This document shows positions 6,654-15,200 of a DNA stretch of 31,327 bases, piece by piece (the stretch's first letter is position 1; the number at the start of each line of letters is the position of its first letter). Location of the stretch: assembly GCA_946414975.1 (NCBI GenBank), contig CAMKQS010000013.1, positions 1 through 31,327 on the forward strand, given 5' to 3'. The notes under the pieces are model-generated. The model made no database searches and was not told the origin of the DNA. It saw only the letters and a list, made by a program, of their open reading frames with translations. The stretch comes from an uncultured Caryophanales bacterium. Lineage in GTDB: Bacteria; Bacillota_I; Bacilli_A; RF39; UBA660. Position numbers and translations under genes: made by a program.

Positions 6654-7724
6654 ATGGCAGTTGTATCTATGAACAACTTATTAGAAGCTGGAGTTCATTT
6701 TGGACATCAAACAAAAAGATGGAATCCAAAAATGAAAGAGTATATTTTTACTTCAAGAGATGATATTTATATTATCGATTTACAAAAAACTGCAAAAGCT
6801 ATCGAAGATGCTTATCAAGCATTAAAGGATATCGCATCAGCAGGTGGAAAGGTAATTTTTGTTGGAACTAGGAAACAAGCTCAAGAAGCTGTAAAAGAGG
6901 AAGCTCTTCGTTCAGAATCTTACTATGTAAATGAAAGATGGTTAGGAGGAACATTAACAAATTTCCGCACTATTCGTGCTCGTGTTAAGAGACTTGAAAC
7001 TATCGAAAAGATGGAAACTGATGGTACATTTAATCTATTACCTAAAAAAGAAGTAATTGGATTAAAAAAGGAATATGCAAAGTTAGATAAATTATTATGT
7101 GGAATTAGAGCTATGGATAAATTACCACAAGCAATGGTAATTGTAGATCCATCAAAAGAAGAAATTGCAATCAGAGAAGCAAGAAAGTTAAATATTCCAG
7201 TATTTGGAATTGTTGACACTAATTGTGATCCTGATATGGTAGATTATGTAATTCCATCAAATGATGATGCAATTCGTGCTGTTAAGCTTATTATCGGAGT
7301 TCTTAATAATGCTGTAGTTGAAGCAAATGGTGGTAAGACAGTTGATTATGTTGGTACTAAAGTTGATGACAGTACTGATATTATGAAAAAAGCTGTAGAA
7401 TCTGTTAAGAAGAAAGAAGATAGACCAAGGAATTTTGATAAAAGATTTGATAAAAAAAGATTTGATAAGAAAAAATCATTTAAAAGAAGTGAAAATAAAG
7501 AACAACCAAAAGAAAAGAAAGCTGATACAAAAGAAGTAAAGGCTACTGTTAAAGAAGAAGTTAAAGCTGAAGTTAAGAAAGAAGAAAAAGTTTTAGAAAA
7601 AGCCCCAGAAAAAACTGATTTATCTGGTAAAACTGTTGCTGAATTAAAAGAATTAGCTAAGGCTCGTGAAATTAAAGGTTATTCAACAATGAAAAAAGCT
7701 GAATTATTAGAAGCTTTAAAATAG
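6654..7724 (+). CDS. rpsB: 30S ribosomal protein S2 with C-terminal Rho-N-like module
   Basis: S2 of the small ribosomal subunit. Residues 1 to about 232 are an ordinary S2: [51 protein letters not shown] and [14 protein letters not shown]. Normal bacterial S2 ends near 230-260, but this protein runs to 356. The extra part is a Lys/Arg/Glu-rich linker with repeated [15 protein letters not shown] and [13 protein letters not shown] stretches, then a 34-residue end of the type [19 protein letters not shown], which resembles the Rho N-terminal/SAP-like helix-extended-loop-helix module found attached to various nucleic-acid-binding proteins. AAGGAGG at 6640-6646 is a perfect ribosome site. It is followed by tsf, the conserved order. 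Confidence 0.95.
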   Translation: MAVVSMNNLLEAGVHFGHQTKRWNPKMKEYIFTSRDDIYIIDLQKTAKAIEDAYQALKDIASAGGKVIFVGTRKQAQEAVKEEALRSESYYVNERWLGGTLTNFRTIRARVKRLETIEKMETDGTFNLLPKKEVIGLKKEYAKLDKLLCGIRAMDKLPQAMVIVDPSKEEIAIREARKLNIPVFGIVDTNCDPDMVDYVIPSNDDAIRAVKLIIGVLNNAVVEANGGKTVDYVGTKVDDSTDIMKKAVESVKKKEDRPRNFDKRFDKKRFDKKKSFKRSENKEQPKEKKADTKEVKATVKEEVKAEVKKEEKVLEKAPEKTDLSGKTVAELKELAKAREIKGYSTMKKAELLEALK

Positions 7725-7730
7725 ACTTTG

Positions 7731-7759
7731 AGATGATTTTATAATCATCTTTAATTTTT
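7731..7759 (+). terminator. Intergenic hairpin between rpsB and tsf (partial terminator)
   Basis: Perfect 8-bp stem AGATGATT / AATCATCT (7731-7738 with 7743-7750), loop TTAT, followed by the T-rich TTAATTTTT. tsf has no obvious promoter of its own after it, so the hairpin probably lowers transcription into tsf rather than stopping it fully, setting the S2 to EF-Ts ratio. Confidence 0.65.
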
Positions 7760-7778
7760 AAAATTTAAGGAGGATAAT

Positions 7779-8648
7779 ATGATAAGTGCAAGTTTAGTTA
7801 AAGAATTAAGAGAAAAAACTGGTGCAGGTATGCTTGATTGTAAAAAGGCATTAGAAGCAAATAATGGTGATATTTCATCTTCAATCGATTGGTTAAGGGA
7901 AAAAGGTATTTCTAAAGCTGCTAAAAAAGCAGATAGAATTGCTGCTGAAGGTGTTGCAAGTATTCTTATTAAGGGTAATAAAGCAGCTATCGTTGAAGTT
8001 AACTCAGAAACTGATTTTGTTGCTAAGAATGAAGAATTTACATCTATGGTTAGTACTATATTAGAAACTATTATTGAAAGTGATGTTAAAACTGTAGAAG
8101 ATGCTTTAAAATTAGATTGTGGAGAAGGCACTATTAATGATTTAATAGTTGCTAAAACTGCTAAAATTGGTGAAAAACTTTCTTTAAGAAGATTTGAAGT
8201 CGTTACTAAAAGTGATAGTGAATCATTTGGTGAATACATTCACATGGGTGGAAAAATTGCTGTTTTAATTACTGTTGATGGAGCTTCAAGTGAGGTTGCA
8301 AAGGATGTCGCAATGCATGCTGCTGCAATGAGACCTAAATATGTAAATAAAGAAAGTGTTCCTACTGATGAAGTAGAAAAAGAAAGAGAAATTCTAAAAG
8401 AACAAGCAATGAATGAAGGAAAACCAGAAGAGATCGCTACTAAAATGGTTGAAGGACGTATTCGTAAGTTCTATGAAGAGATTTGTCTTGAAGAACAAGC
8501 TTTTGTTAAAGACAGTGACAAAAAAGTTAGAGAGTATGTTAAAGCTAATGGTGGTACAATTAAATCTATGGTACGTTTTGAAGTAGGCGAAGGAATGGAA
8601 AAAAGAGAAGAAAACTTTGCTGAAGAAGTTGCAAAACAAATGAAATAA
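7779..8648 (+). CDS. tsf: Translation elongation factor Ts
   Basis: EF-Ts is the nucleotide exchange factor that recycles EF-Tu-GDP in the cytosol. The start MISASLVKELREKTGAGMLDC is the standard N-terminal UBA-like domain; TDFVAKNEEF is the second EF-Ts signature and contacts the EF-Tu nucleotide-binding domain; HMGGKIAVLI and DVAMHAAAMRP mark the core. Its length of 289 is typical (293 in B. subtilis). AAGGAGG at 7767-7773 with an ATG 5 bases on gives strong initiation. It is co-transcribed with rpsB across an intergenic hairpin and ends at a strong bidirectional terminator. Confidence 0.97.
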   Translation: MISASLVKELREKTGAGMLDCKKALEANNGDISSSIDWLREKGISKAAKKADRIAAEGVASILIKGNKAAIVEVNSETDFVAKNEEFTSMVSTILETIIESDVKTVEDALKLDCGEGTINDLIVAKTAKIGEKLSLRRFEVVTKSDSESFGEYIHMGGKIAVLITVDGASSEVAKDVAMHAAAMRPKYVNKESVPTDEVEKEREILKEQAMNEGKPEEIATKMVEGRIRKFYEEICLEEQAFVKDSDKKVREYVKANGGTIKSMVRFEVGEGMEKREENFAEEVAKQMK

Positions 8649-8650
8649 TA

Positions 8651-8679
8651 AAAAAAGTTAGATATCTAACTTTTTTTTT
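8651..8679. terminator. Bidirectional terminator between tsf and yigZ
   Basis: Palindrome AAAAAAGTTAGATATCTAAC followed by nine T residues: the stem GTTAGA/TCTAAC is flanked by A runs on the left and T runs on the right, so it works for tsf on the + strand and for the convergent yigZ gene on the - strand, whose stop lies within the T run. Confidence 0.85.
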
Positions 8680-9262
8680 AGTTTATAAAAATTTTATCAA
8701 TTATTTCAATATTATTAACAATATTGTGTAGCTTATTTTTTATATCAGTATAATCATCAATACTTATGTCAAAAATAATAGAAATATCTTCATTGTATTT
8801 TTTTTCTATAATATTTACTTTGCTTAGTATATATTCAATATCTTTAATTTTATCATAATTAAACTTAATTAAAACTCGGTAGCCATCTTTTAATTCAATA
8901 ATATTTTCTTTAACAAGACTATTTACACAATTCGAATAAGCTCTAACAAGTCCTCCTGCGCCAAGTTTAATACCTCCAAAGTATCTAATAACTATTGCTA
9001 GCACATGATTTAAGTTGTTATTTTTTAATACATTATAAATAGGCATACCAGCTGTATTGCTTGGTTCATTATCATCTGAAAATTTAATTATATTATCAAT
9101 TATATAGCAATAACATATATGTGTTGAGTCAGTATATTTATTTTTTATACTATTTAAAATATCCATTGCTTCATCTTTATTATTTACAAAAAAAATTTTA
9201 CCTATAAACTTTGATTTTTTTATTATAATTGTATTTTCTAAATTATTTTTTATTGAATACAT
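8678..9262 (-). CDS. yigZ: YigZ/IMPACT family protein (UPF0029)
   Basis: A member of the YigZ (bacterial IMPACT-like, UPF0029) family, with a two-domain ferredoxin-like fold; the biochemical role in bacteria is not settled, although the eukaryotic relative IMPACT acts in translational control. The diagnostic motifs are FSDDNEPSNTAGMPIYNVL and RYFGGIKLGAGGLVRAY, both fully conserved. Length 194 is slightly below the usual 205-215. The ribosome site is GGTGA before the ATG. The promoter lies so close that the leader would be about ten bases. It faces tsf and is divergent from the dockerin-repeat gene. Confidence 0.92.
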   Translation of the reverse strand: MYSIKNNLENTIIIKKSKFIGKIFFVNNKDEAMDILNSIKNKYTDSTHICYCYIIDNIIKFSDDNEPSNTAGMPIYNVLKNNNLNHVLAIVIRYFGGIKLGAGGLVRAYSNCVNSLVKENIIELKDGYRVLIKFNYDKIKDIEYILSKVNIIEKKYNEDISIIFDISIDDYTDIKNKLHNIVNNIEIIDKIFIN

Positions 9263-9277
9263 ATTTTCACCACCAAA

Positions 9278-9306
9278 ATTATAAAATAATATATTTATTA
9301 TGTCAA
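9278..9306 (-). promoter_or_regulatory. yigZ promoter (consensus)
   Basis: On the minus strand TTGACA (9306-9301), 17-base spacer and TATAAT (9283-9278), a full match to the sigma-A consensus. Transcription would start near 9271, only about ten bases before the yigZ ATG, so the leader barely contains the ribosome site. Confidence 0.78.
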
Positions 9307-9343
9307 ATAGTGTTAGTTTATGACAGTTTCAGTTTTATATTAA

Positions 9344-9372
9344 TTGACAATGATAATATTTTATTATAAAAT
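9344..9372 (+). promoter_or_regulatory. Promoter for the dockerin-repeat gene
   Basis: TTGACA (9344-9349) with TAAAAT (9367-9372) at 17 bases; the overlapping TATAAA (9365-9370) gives 15. It lies back to back with the yigZ promoter, the two -35 boxes being about 38 bases apart. Confidence 0.65.
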
Positions 9373-9393
9373 GATAATAAGGAGATTAGTAAT

Positions 9394-10839
9394 ATGGCAA
9401 TGAATAAGAAAAATAGTTTTCATGGTATTAAAAAAAATAATTATTTAATATATATTGGTGGGGGATGTTTAGGAGTAGTTTTGGTTTTGGTAATTTTACT
9501 TATAATTAATGGTTTTGATTTTAAATCAATAATGGGAAATTCAGTTGTTGAAACATTTTATTATTGCGATGATTCTACGTATACTCTTGAAGGAAATAAA
9601 TGTATAAAATCAGATGTTTCTTCTGCACTTATTTTAGGAGATGTTAATCTAGATGGCGTTGTAAGTGATGCTGATTTAATTCTTTTGAATAGTTATTTGG
9701 CCAAAACTAGTGAGCTTAATGAAAATCAGTTAATTGCATCTGATGTTAATTCTGACGGAATAATTAGTGTTGGAGATTCTGAAAATATTAGATTGTTTGT
9801 TAATGGTCATACTACTGGAAGTGAATATTTAGTTAAGATTGGCTCATCTTATGTATGTCCTAAAAATTATCAGTTAAAAGAAAATGTATGTGTAAGTGAT
9901 ATATCTATTGATGCGAAAAGTGCTAGTTATAAAAGAGGAGATGTAACTCTTGATGGTAATATAGACTTGCAGGATATAGAATTACTTAGTAATTATTTAA
10001 ATAAGAAAACTAATTTCTCTATGGTACAGTTGCAGGTTGCTGACTATAATGCTAATGGAACTATAGAAATTAATGATTTAAATGATTTAAAAGATTTCCT
10101 TAATAATAAAGATAATAGTTCAAATCCTTCTTTAGGAGATGTAAATTCGGATAAAATGGTTAATGATACAGATGTTATAATTATAAAGAAATATATTGAA
10201 GGAAAATATAAACTAAATAGTGATCAGATAAAAAATGCAGATATAAACTCTGATGGAGTAGTTGATGCATTAGATGTTACAGAATTAGTTGATAAAGTTT
10301 CTAGTTTCTATCAAAATGGTGATATTAACTTAGATGGTAAAGTAGATATAGATGATCTTGCTGTGTTACAAAATGGATTAAATGGAATTGTTAATGTTAA
10401 TGATGTACAACTAAAATTATGTGATATAAATGCAGATGGTAAGATTGATAATGAAGATGCTGTTACACTACGTGGTAAGGTTGGAACTGCTCAGAAATAT
10501 AAAATTGGCGATGTTAATATGGATGGTAGAGTCTTAAATGATGATGTTTCTATCATTGAAAATTATATTTTAGGTAAGACTACACTTACAATTGATCAAA
10601 TGACACTTGCAGATTATAATAAAGATTCTAATATTAATAATACTGATGCTAATGCCTTAGCTAAGGCTATCGCTGCTAATTATAAATTAGGTGATGTTGA
10701 TATGGATGGTAAGATTACTATAGTTGATGTTGATTTAATAAGTAAATATGTAGCTAAGTTAATTGATTTTGATACTACTCAAAAAATTCTTGCAGATGTA
10801 AATAAGGATGGTAAAATTAATTCAAAGGATATAAAATAA
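9394..10839 (+). CDS. Membrane-anchored protein with six dockerin-type repeats
   Basis: A 481-residue surface protein of unknown function. One transmembrane segment (about 17-40, after a basic N-terminus) should leave the rest outside the cell. Residues 56-70 and 152-166 are two short Cys-pair motifs (YYC...LEGNKC and YVC...LKENVC). The remainder consists of dockerin type I repeats, each a pair of calcium-binding loops of the form GDVNxDGxV...D and ADxNxDGxI...D, at about 82-136, 182-236, 248-302, 309-363, 372-426 and 433-481. The last repeat ends at the stop, lacking its second helix. Ordinary dockerins occur once per enzyme and bind cohesins; here no catalytic or cohesin domain exists, so a calcium-stiffened surface rod is an alternative. 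AAGGAG is the ribosome site. Confidence 0.85.
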   Translation: MAMNKKNSFHGIKKNNYLIYIGGGCLGVVLVLVILLIINGFDFKSIMGNSVVETFYYCDDSTYTLEGNKCIKSDVSSALILGDVNLDGVVSDADLILLNSYLAKTSELNENQLIASDVNSDGIISVGDSENIRLFVNGHTTGSEYLVKIGSSYVCPKNYQLKENVCVSDISIDAKSASYKRGDVTLDGNIDLQDIELLSNYLNKKTNFSMVQLQVADYNANGTIEINDLNDLKDFLNNKDNSSNPSLGDVNSDKMVNDTDVIIIKKYIEGKYKLNSDQIKNADINSDGVVDALDVTELVDKVSSFYQNGDINLDGKVDIDDLAVLQNGLNGIVNVNDVQLKLCDINADGKIDNEDAVTLRGKVGTAQKYKIGDVNMDGRVLNDDVSIIENYILGKTTLTIDQMTLADYNKDSNINNTDANALAKAIAANYKLGDVDMDGKITIVDVDLISKYVAKLIDFDTTQKILADVNKDGKINSKDIK

Positions 10840-10864
10840 AAGAAAAGTTTATTACTTTTCTTTT
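10838..10864. terminator. Bidirectional terminator
   Basis: Stem AAAAGAAAAGT / ACTTTTCTTTT (10838-10848 with 10854-10864), loop TTATT, with A and T runs on the two sides. It serves the dockerin-repeat gene and the convergent TetR gene. Confidence 0.78.
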
Positions 10865-11457
10865 ATTATTTTTCTAATTGCATCATATAGGTATGGTTTA
10901 TATTTATCAATAGGTAAAGGTTTATTTTTAGTTATTGATGTAAATATTGTAGAGGATGCTAACTCTATAATCATAAATAATGTTACATCTGGATTTGTAA
11001 GTTTAATATTGTGTTTCTTTAACCCTTTTAAAAATATTTCTTTAATACCTATTTTATTATTATTTATTATCTCATTTACATCAGAATATATTCCAAGAGA
11101 TAAATCTTTTTCAATAAAATTAATTAGAGTTTTATCTTTTGATACAATATCTATTATATAATCTATTACAAATATGATCTGATCTTCAAAATTTATAATT
11201 ACATTCTTATTAAGACTTTTTAAAGCATTTTGAAATAACATTTGTGATTTTTTAATTATTAATTTATTCTGCAGGTCATACTTATCCTTAAAGTATAAGT
11301 AAAAAGTGCCTTTAGCAATACCAGCATCATCAACTATATCTTGAATTGATGTTGAATTAATTCCCTTTTCTGTAAATAATTTATATGATGATTTTAAAAT
11401 TTTATTTTCTTTTTCATTTTTCTTTTCTTGAATTTTGGATATAATAATACTTTTCAT
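10852..11457 (-). CDS. TetR/AcrR family transcriptional regulator
   Basis: A TetR-type repressor of 201 residues. The N-terminal helix-turn-helix is clear: ILKSSYKLFTEKGINSTSI followed by the recognition region AGIAKGTFYLYFKDKYDL (about residues 20-62). The rest is the variable all-helical ligand-binding domain; it has no recognisable ligand signature. GGTGAAATC precedes the ATG. The gene is divergent from an HExxH protein and an MMPL exporter, the usual setting of a local repressor of efflux. A 13-base perfect palindrome over the exporter promoter at 12231-12243 is the best candidate operator, and a half-site (TGACT) lies in the -35 box of its own promoter. Confidence 0.92.
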   Translation of the reverse strand: MKSIIISKIQEKKNEKENKILKSSYKLFTEKGINSTSIQDIVDDAGIAKGTFYLYFKDKYDLQNKLIIKKSQMLFQNALKSLNKNVIINFEDQIIFVIDYIIDIVSKDKTLINFIEKDLSLGIYSDVNEIINNNKIGIKEIFLKGLKKHNIKLTNPDVTLFMIIELASSTIFTSITKNKPLPIDKYKPYLYDAIRKIIKEK

Positions 11458-11485
11458 GATTTCACCTTTTAAATCCCTTTTTAAA

Positions 11486-11514
11486 ATTTTATATCAAATT
11501 TATATTTAAGTCAA
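11486..11514 (-). promoter_or_regulatory. Promoter of the TetR gene
   Basis: Minus strand TTGACT (11514-11509) with TAAAAT (11491-11486) at 17 bases, or the overlapping TGA-TATAAA at 15. The -35 contains TGACT, the half-site of the palindrome at 12231-12243, which would allow weak autoregulation (inferred). Confidence 0.58.
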
Positions 11515-11522
11515 TCAAATTA

Positions 11523-11531
11523 TGATAAAAT
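11523..11531 (+). promoter_or_regulatory. Possible extended -10 for the HExxH gene
   Basis: TGA-TAAAAT (11523-11531) lies 17 bases before the preferred ATG at 11548. The -35 position is a poor match, so the assignment rests on the extended -10 alone. Confidence 0.35.
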
Positions 11532-11547
11532 AATGGTAGGTGATAAA

Positions 11548-12189
11548 ATGAAAGAAATAAAAGTAATGGATAATATATTTTTATATACCAATAATGATAT
11601 TGACTTAAGAATAATTAATACTTTAAGTTCAAAAATGAAGGAAGTTATGAATTTTTTTAAGATTGATAATATGAAAAAGAAAGTAATGATAAGAATATGG
11701 AATGATAAAAATGAATTTAAGGATGCTGTTTGTAAATTAAATGGGTATGATGATTTACCATTTTGGGCTGTTGGAAGCGCAAGAAATGAAAAGAACGAAG
11801 ATATATGTTATATAGATAAATTATCATTAAATGAAACAAGAAAGATAGATTATCATAAAGATACAACATTAACTGATTTTATAAATAGTATTGTTCATGA
11901 GTTTGTACATATATGTCATACGATATTTTGTAATTATAAATATCCTGATAAATATTGGGTAACAGAAGGAATTGCAACCTATTTAGCTGATCAATATCCT
12001 AATTGTACTTGTAATGTTTCAAAAGAAGAGTTGTTTGGCGATAAAGAGGTTCCTTATGAAAATTATAGATTTTTATATAATTATATTTTTGAAAATTATT
12101 CTTATGAAGATATATTAGAACTATTAAAGGCTAATGATTTGGTTATGGAAAAAATACATGATAATTTTAATTTTAGTAAAAGTATTTAA
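11548..12189 (+). CDS. Putative zinc metallopeptidase (HExxH), cytosolic
   Basis: A 213-residue protein with a gluzincin-like active site: HEFVH in the stretch SIVHEFVHICHTIF, then about 25 residues later WVTEGIATYLADQY, where the Glu would be the third zinc ligand. This layout is that of peptidase-MA/DUF-type metallopeptidases. No signal peptide or membrane segment is seen, so it should be cytosolic, or leave by another route. ATG 11548 is chosen over 11533 because AGGTGAT lies just before it. It sits between the TetR gene and the MMPL exporter and ends in its own terminator, so it is not clearly in one operon with the exporter. Substrate unknown. Confidence 0.75.
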   Translation: MKEIKVMDNIFLYTNNDIDLRIINTLSSKMKEVMNFFKIDNMKKKVMIRIWNDKNEFKDAVCKLNGYDDLPFWAVGSARNEKNEDICYIDKLSLNETRKIDYHKDTTLTDFINSIVHEFVHICHTIFCNYKYPDKYWVTEGIATYLADQYPNCTCNVSKEELFGDKEVPYENYRFLYNYIFENYSYEDILELLKANDLVMEKIHDNFNFSKSI

Positions 12190-12210
12190 TTTGAATATTA
12201 GATACTTTTT
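12178..12210 (+). terminator. Terminator after the HExxH gene
   Basis: AAAAGTAT (12178-12185) pairs with ATACTTTT (12202-12209); TTAAT and ATTAG inside extend the stem imperfectly. The T run that follows supports rho-independent termination. The stem includes the stop codon region. Confidence 0.68.
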
Positions 12211-12229
12211 TTTCATATAATATAATGTA

Positions 12230-12258
12230 TTGACTATTAGTCATTTTAGTGATATTAT
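12230..12258 (+). promoter_or_regulatory. MMPL exporter promoter, extended -10
   Basis: TTGACT (12230-12235), 17-base spacer and TATTAT (12253-12258), with TGA before the -10. The start is expected near 12265, only about 14 bases before the ATG at 12279. Confidence 0.75.
12231..12243 (+). promoter_or_regulatory. Candidate TetR operator palindrome
   Basis: TGACTATTAGTCA is a perfect 13-base inverted repeat (TGACTA, T, TAGTCA). It covers the -35 box and the start of the spacer of the exporter promoter, where a bound repressor would block polymerase. A TetR gene lies two genes away. Operator function is inferred from position and symmetry. Confidence 0.6.
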
Positions 12259-12278
12259 TATGCGTAGAGGTGAAATAT

Positions 12279-15200
12279 ATGAAAAAAATGGCTGATTTAA
12301 TTTGTAAACATAAAATATTTATAGTTATAGTAGCTATTTTACTGTTAATTCCAGCTGCGATTGGAATGTACAAAACAAAAGTAAATTATAATATTTTAGT
12401 TTATTTACCTGATGATATTGAAACATTAAAAGGCCAAAATATACTTACTTCTGATTTTAATATGGGAGCATTTTCTGTTACTGTAGTAGATAAGATGCCA
12501 GCTAAAGATATATTGAAATTAGAGGATAAAATAAAGAATGTAAAGGGAGTAGATAAGGTTATTGGTATAAATGATATAACGGGAACAACTATTCCATTAG
12601 ATTTTTTACCAGAAGATGTTGTAAATAAAGTTTCAAAGAAAGATTCGAGTTTATTACTTATTACTTTTAAAAAGTCAACTAGTGATGATAGTACGCTTGA
12701 GGCTGTAGATGAGATTAGATCTATTACTGAAGATAAGGCACAAGTTGGTGGTATGAGTGCGATGGTGCTTGATACACAAGAATTATTTAATAGTGAAATG
12801 GCTTTATATGTTGCAATTGCTGTAGTTCTTTGTATTATAGTACTTATGATATTTTTAGATTCATATATAGTACCATTTTTGCTTCTTGCCAATATTGGAG
12901 TTGCAATATTATTTAATATGGGAACAAATATATTTCTTGGTGATATTAGTTATATTACAAAAGCTATATCATCAGTTTTACAACTTGGTGTAACTACTGA
13001 TTTTTCGATATTCTTATATCATAAATATGAAGCAGCAAAAAAGAAATATAAAGATAAAAGTAGTGCGATGAGTCATGCTATTGTTGATACATTAACATCA
13101 GTATTTGGTAGTTCATTAACAACTATTGCAGGTTTTTTAGCACTTTGTACAATGAAGTTAACATTAGGCATGGATATAGGTATTGTAATGGCTAAAGGTG
13201 TATTGTTTGGACTTTTATGTGTTATTACTTTATTTCCTGCACTTTTACTTGTTTTTGATAAATATATTGATAAAACTACACATAAGGTTATAACTCCAAA
13301 ATTTACATTGATAAAAAAATTTGTACTTAACCATTATATTATAGTATTTATAGTGTTTATTATATTACTTGTACCATTTTATATATTTCAAACAAAGACA
13401 AATGTTTACTATAAATTAGATGAATCTATACCAGATAGTTATGGCTTTAAAAAAGCAACTAAAAAATTAAAAGAAGATTATGGTATTGTATCTCAAACTA
13501 TGATATTAGCATCATCAGATATTGAAAATTATAAGTTAAATAATATGGTTGATGATATTGAAAAATTAGATGGTGTTGATTTAGTACTAAGTCCAAGTAA
13601 ATTAAGTAAATTAGGTATTAGTGAAGATATATTAAGTAGTGATATAAAAAGAATATATCAATCTAAAGATTACAAGTTAATTCTTGTAAATTCAAGTTAT
13701 GATATTGCAACAACTAAGCTAAATAATCAAATAGAAAAGATTAATAAGATAGTTGATAAATATGATAAAAAAGCTATTGTAGCTGGTGAAGGACCACTTA
13801 TGAGAGATTTAGTATCAATAACTGATCAAGATTTTCATAATGTAAATTATACATCGATTGCTGTAATATTTATTTTAATGCTTATTGTAACTAAATCTAT
13901 ATCTCTTCCTGTTTTACTTGTTACTGCAATAGAATTTGCAATATTTGTAAATATGGGAATTCCATATTTAATGGGAAGTAAAATACCTTTTATTGCTTCT
14001 GTTGTAATAGGGACAATTCAATTAGGAGCAACAATAGATTATGCAATACTTATGACTACAAAATACTTAGAAGAAAGAAAAAAAGGTAATTCAAGAAAGA
14101 ATTCTGTTAGTGTTGCATTAGATAATTCGGTAAGTTCAATATTTGTAAGTGGTATGTGCTTCTTTGCTGCGACTATTGGCGTTGGTATAGTATCTAAAAT
14201 AGATATGATCGGAACACTTTGTACGCTTATATCACGTGGGGCTATAATTAGTATGATAGTTGTAATTTGTGTATTACCATCTATATTACTAATATTTGAT
14301 AGATTAATTATAAAAACAAGTTTAGGTTTTAAAGGAGGTAAAAATATGAAAAAGAAATTAGCTATTATTATTTTTAGTTTAATACTTATAAATCCATATT
14401 TTGTTAAGGCTTTAAGCAAGGAAGAGTCTGTTTACACAAAAATGTCTAGTAGTGGTAAGGTAAAAAGTGTACTTGTAGTAGAACATTTAATTAATGATGA
14501 TAAGTTAGATGAAATTAATGATATAACAAGTTTAACTGATATAAAGAATTTAAATGGAAGTGAATCATTTAGCCTAAATGGTAAGAATATTAATTGGAAA
14601 GCTAATGGTAATGATATATATTATCAAGGAAAGAAAAGTGATAATTTACCTATATCTTTAAATGTTAGTTATAAATTAGATGGTAATTTAGTTAAAGCAA
14701 AAGATATTAAAAATAAAAAAGGACATGTAGAAATTACTATTAATTATAAAAATAATTTAAAGCATGAGATTAACGGTAATACATTATATACACCATTTGT
14801 AGTAATTAGTGAGTTGAATTTAGATGGTAAATATAATAAAAATATAAAAGTAAGTAATGGTAAAATTATAAATAATGGTACTACAAATATGGTAGTTGCA
14901 ATTGCATCTCCAGGAATTAATGAATCACTTAATATTGATGATATTAATTTAAGTGAAGTAAAAATAGAGTATGATACAACTAAATTTAATAAAGAAGCTA
15001 TTTATGTTGTTGCAACATCAAAGGTTCTAGATAATAATGATTTATCTAAATTTGGTAATATTTCAAGTATTAAAGAAGATATTAATTCACTTTCTTCTGC
15101 AGCTGATATGTTAGTAAATGGAGCAAATGAATTAAATAATGGTGTAGATAAGTTAAAAAATGGTGCAGTAGAACTTAATAATGGAATTAATACTGTATTT

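Noticed and set aside
9394..10839. Cellulosome component
   Set aside because: No cohesin, scaffoldin, glycoside hydrolase or carbohydrate-binding domain is visible in the window; dockerin repeats alone do not show a cellulosome.
12249..12278. GTG 12249 as exporter start
   Set aside because: It overlaps the -10 region of the promoter; ATG 12279 has AGAGGTGA at the right distance.
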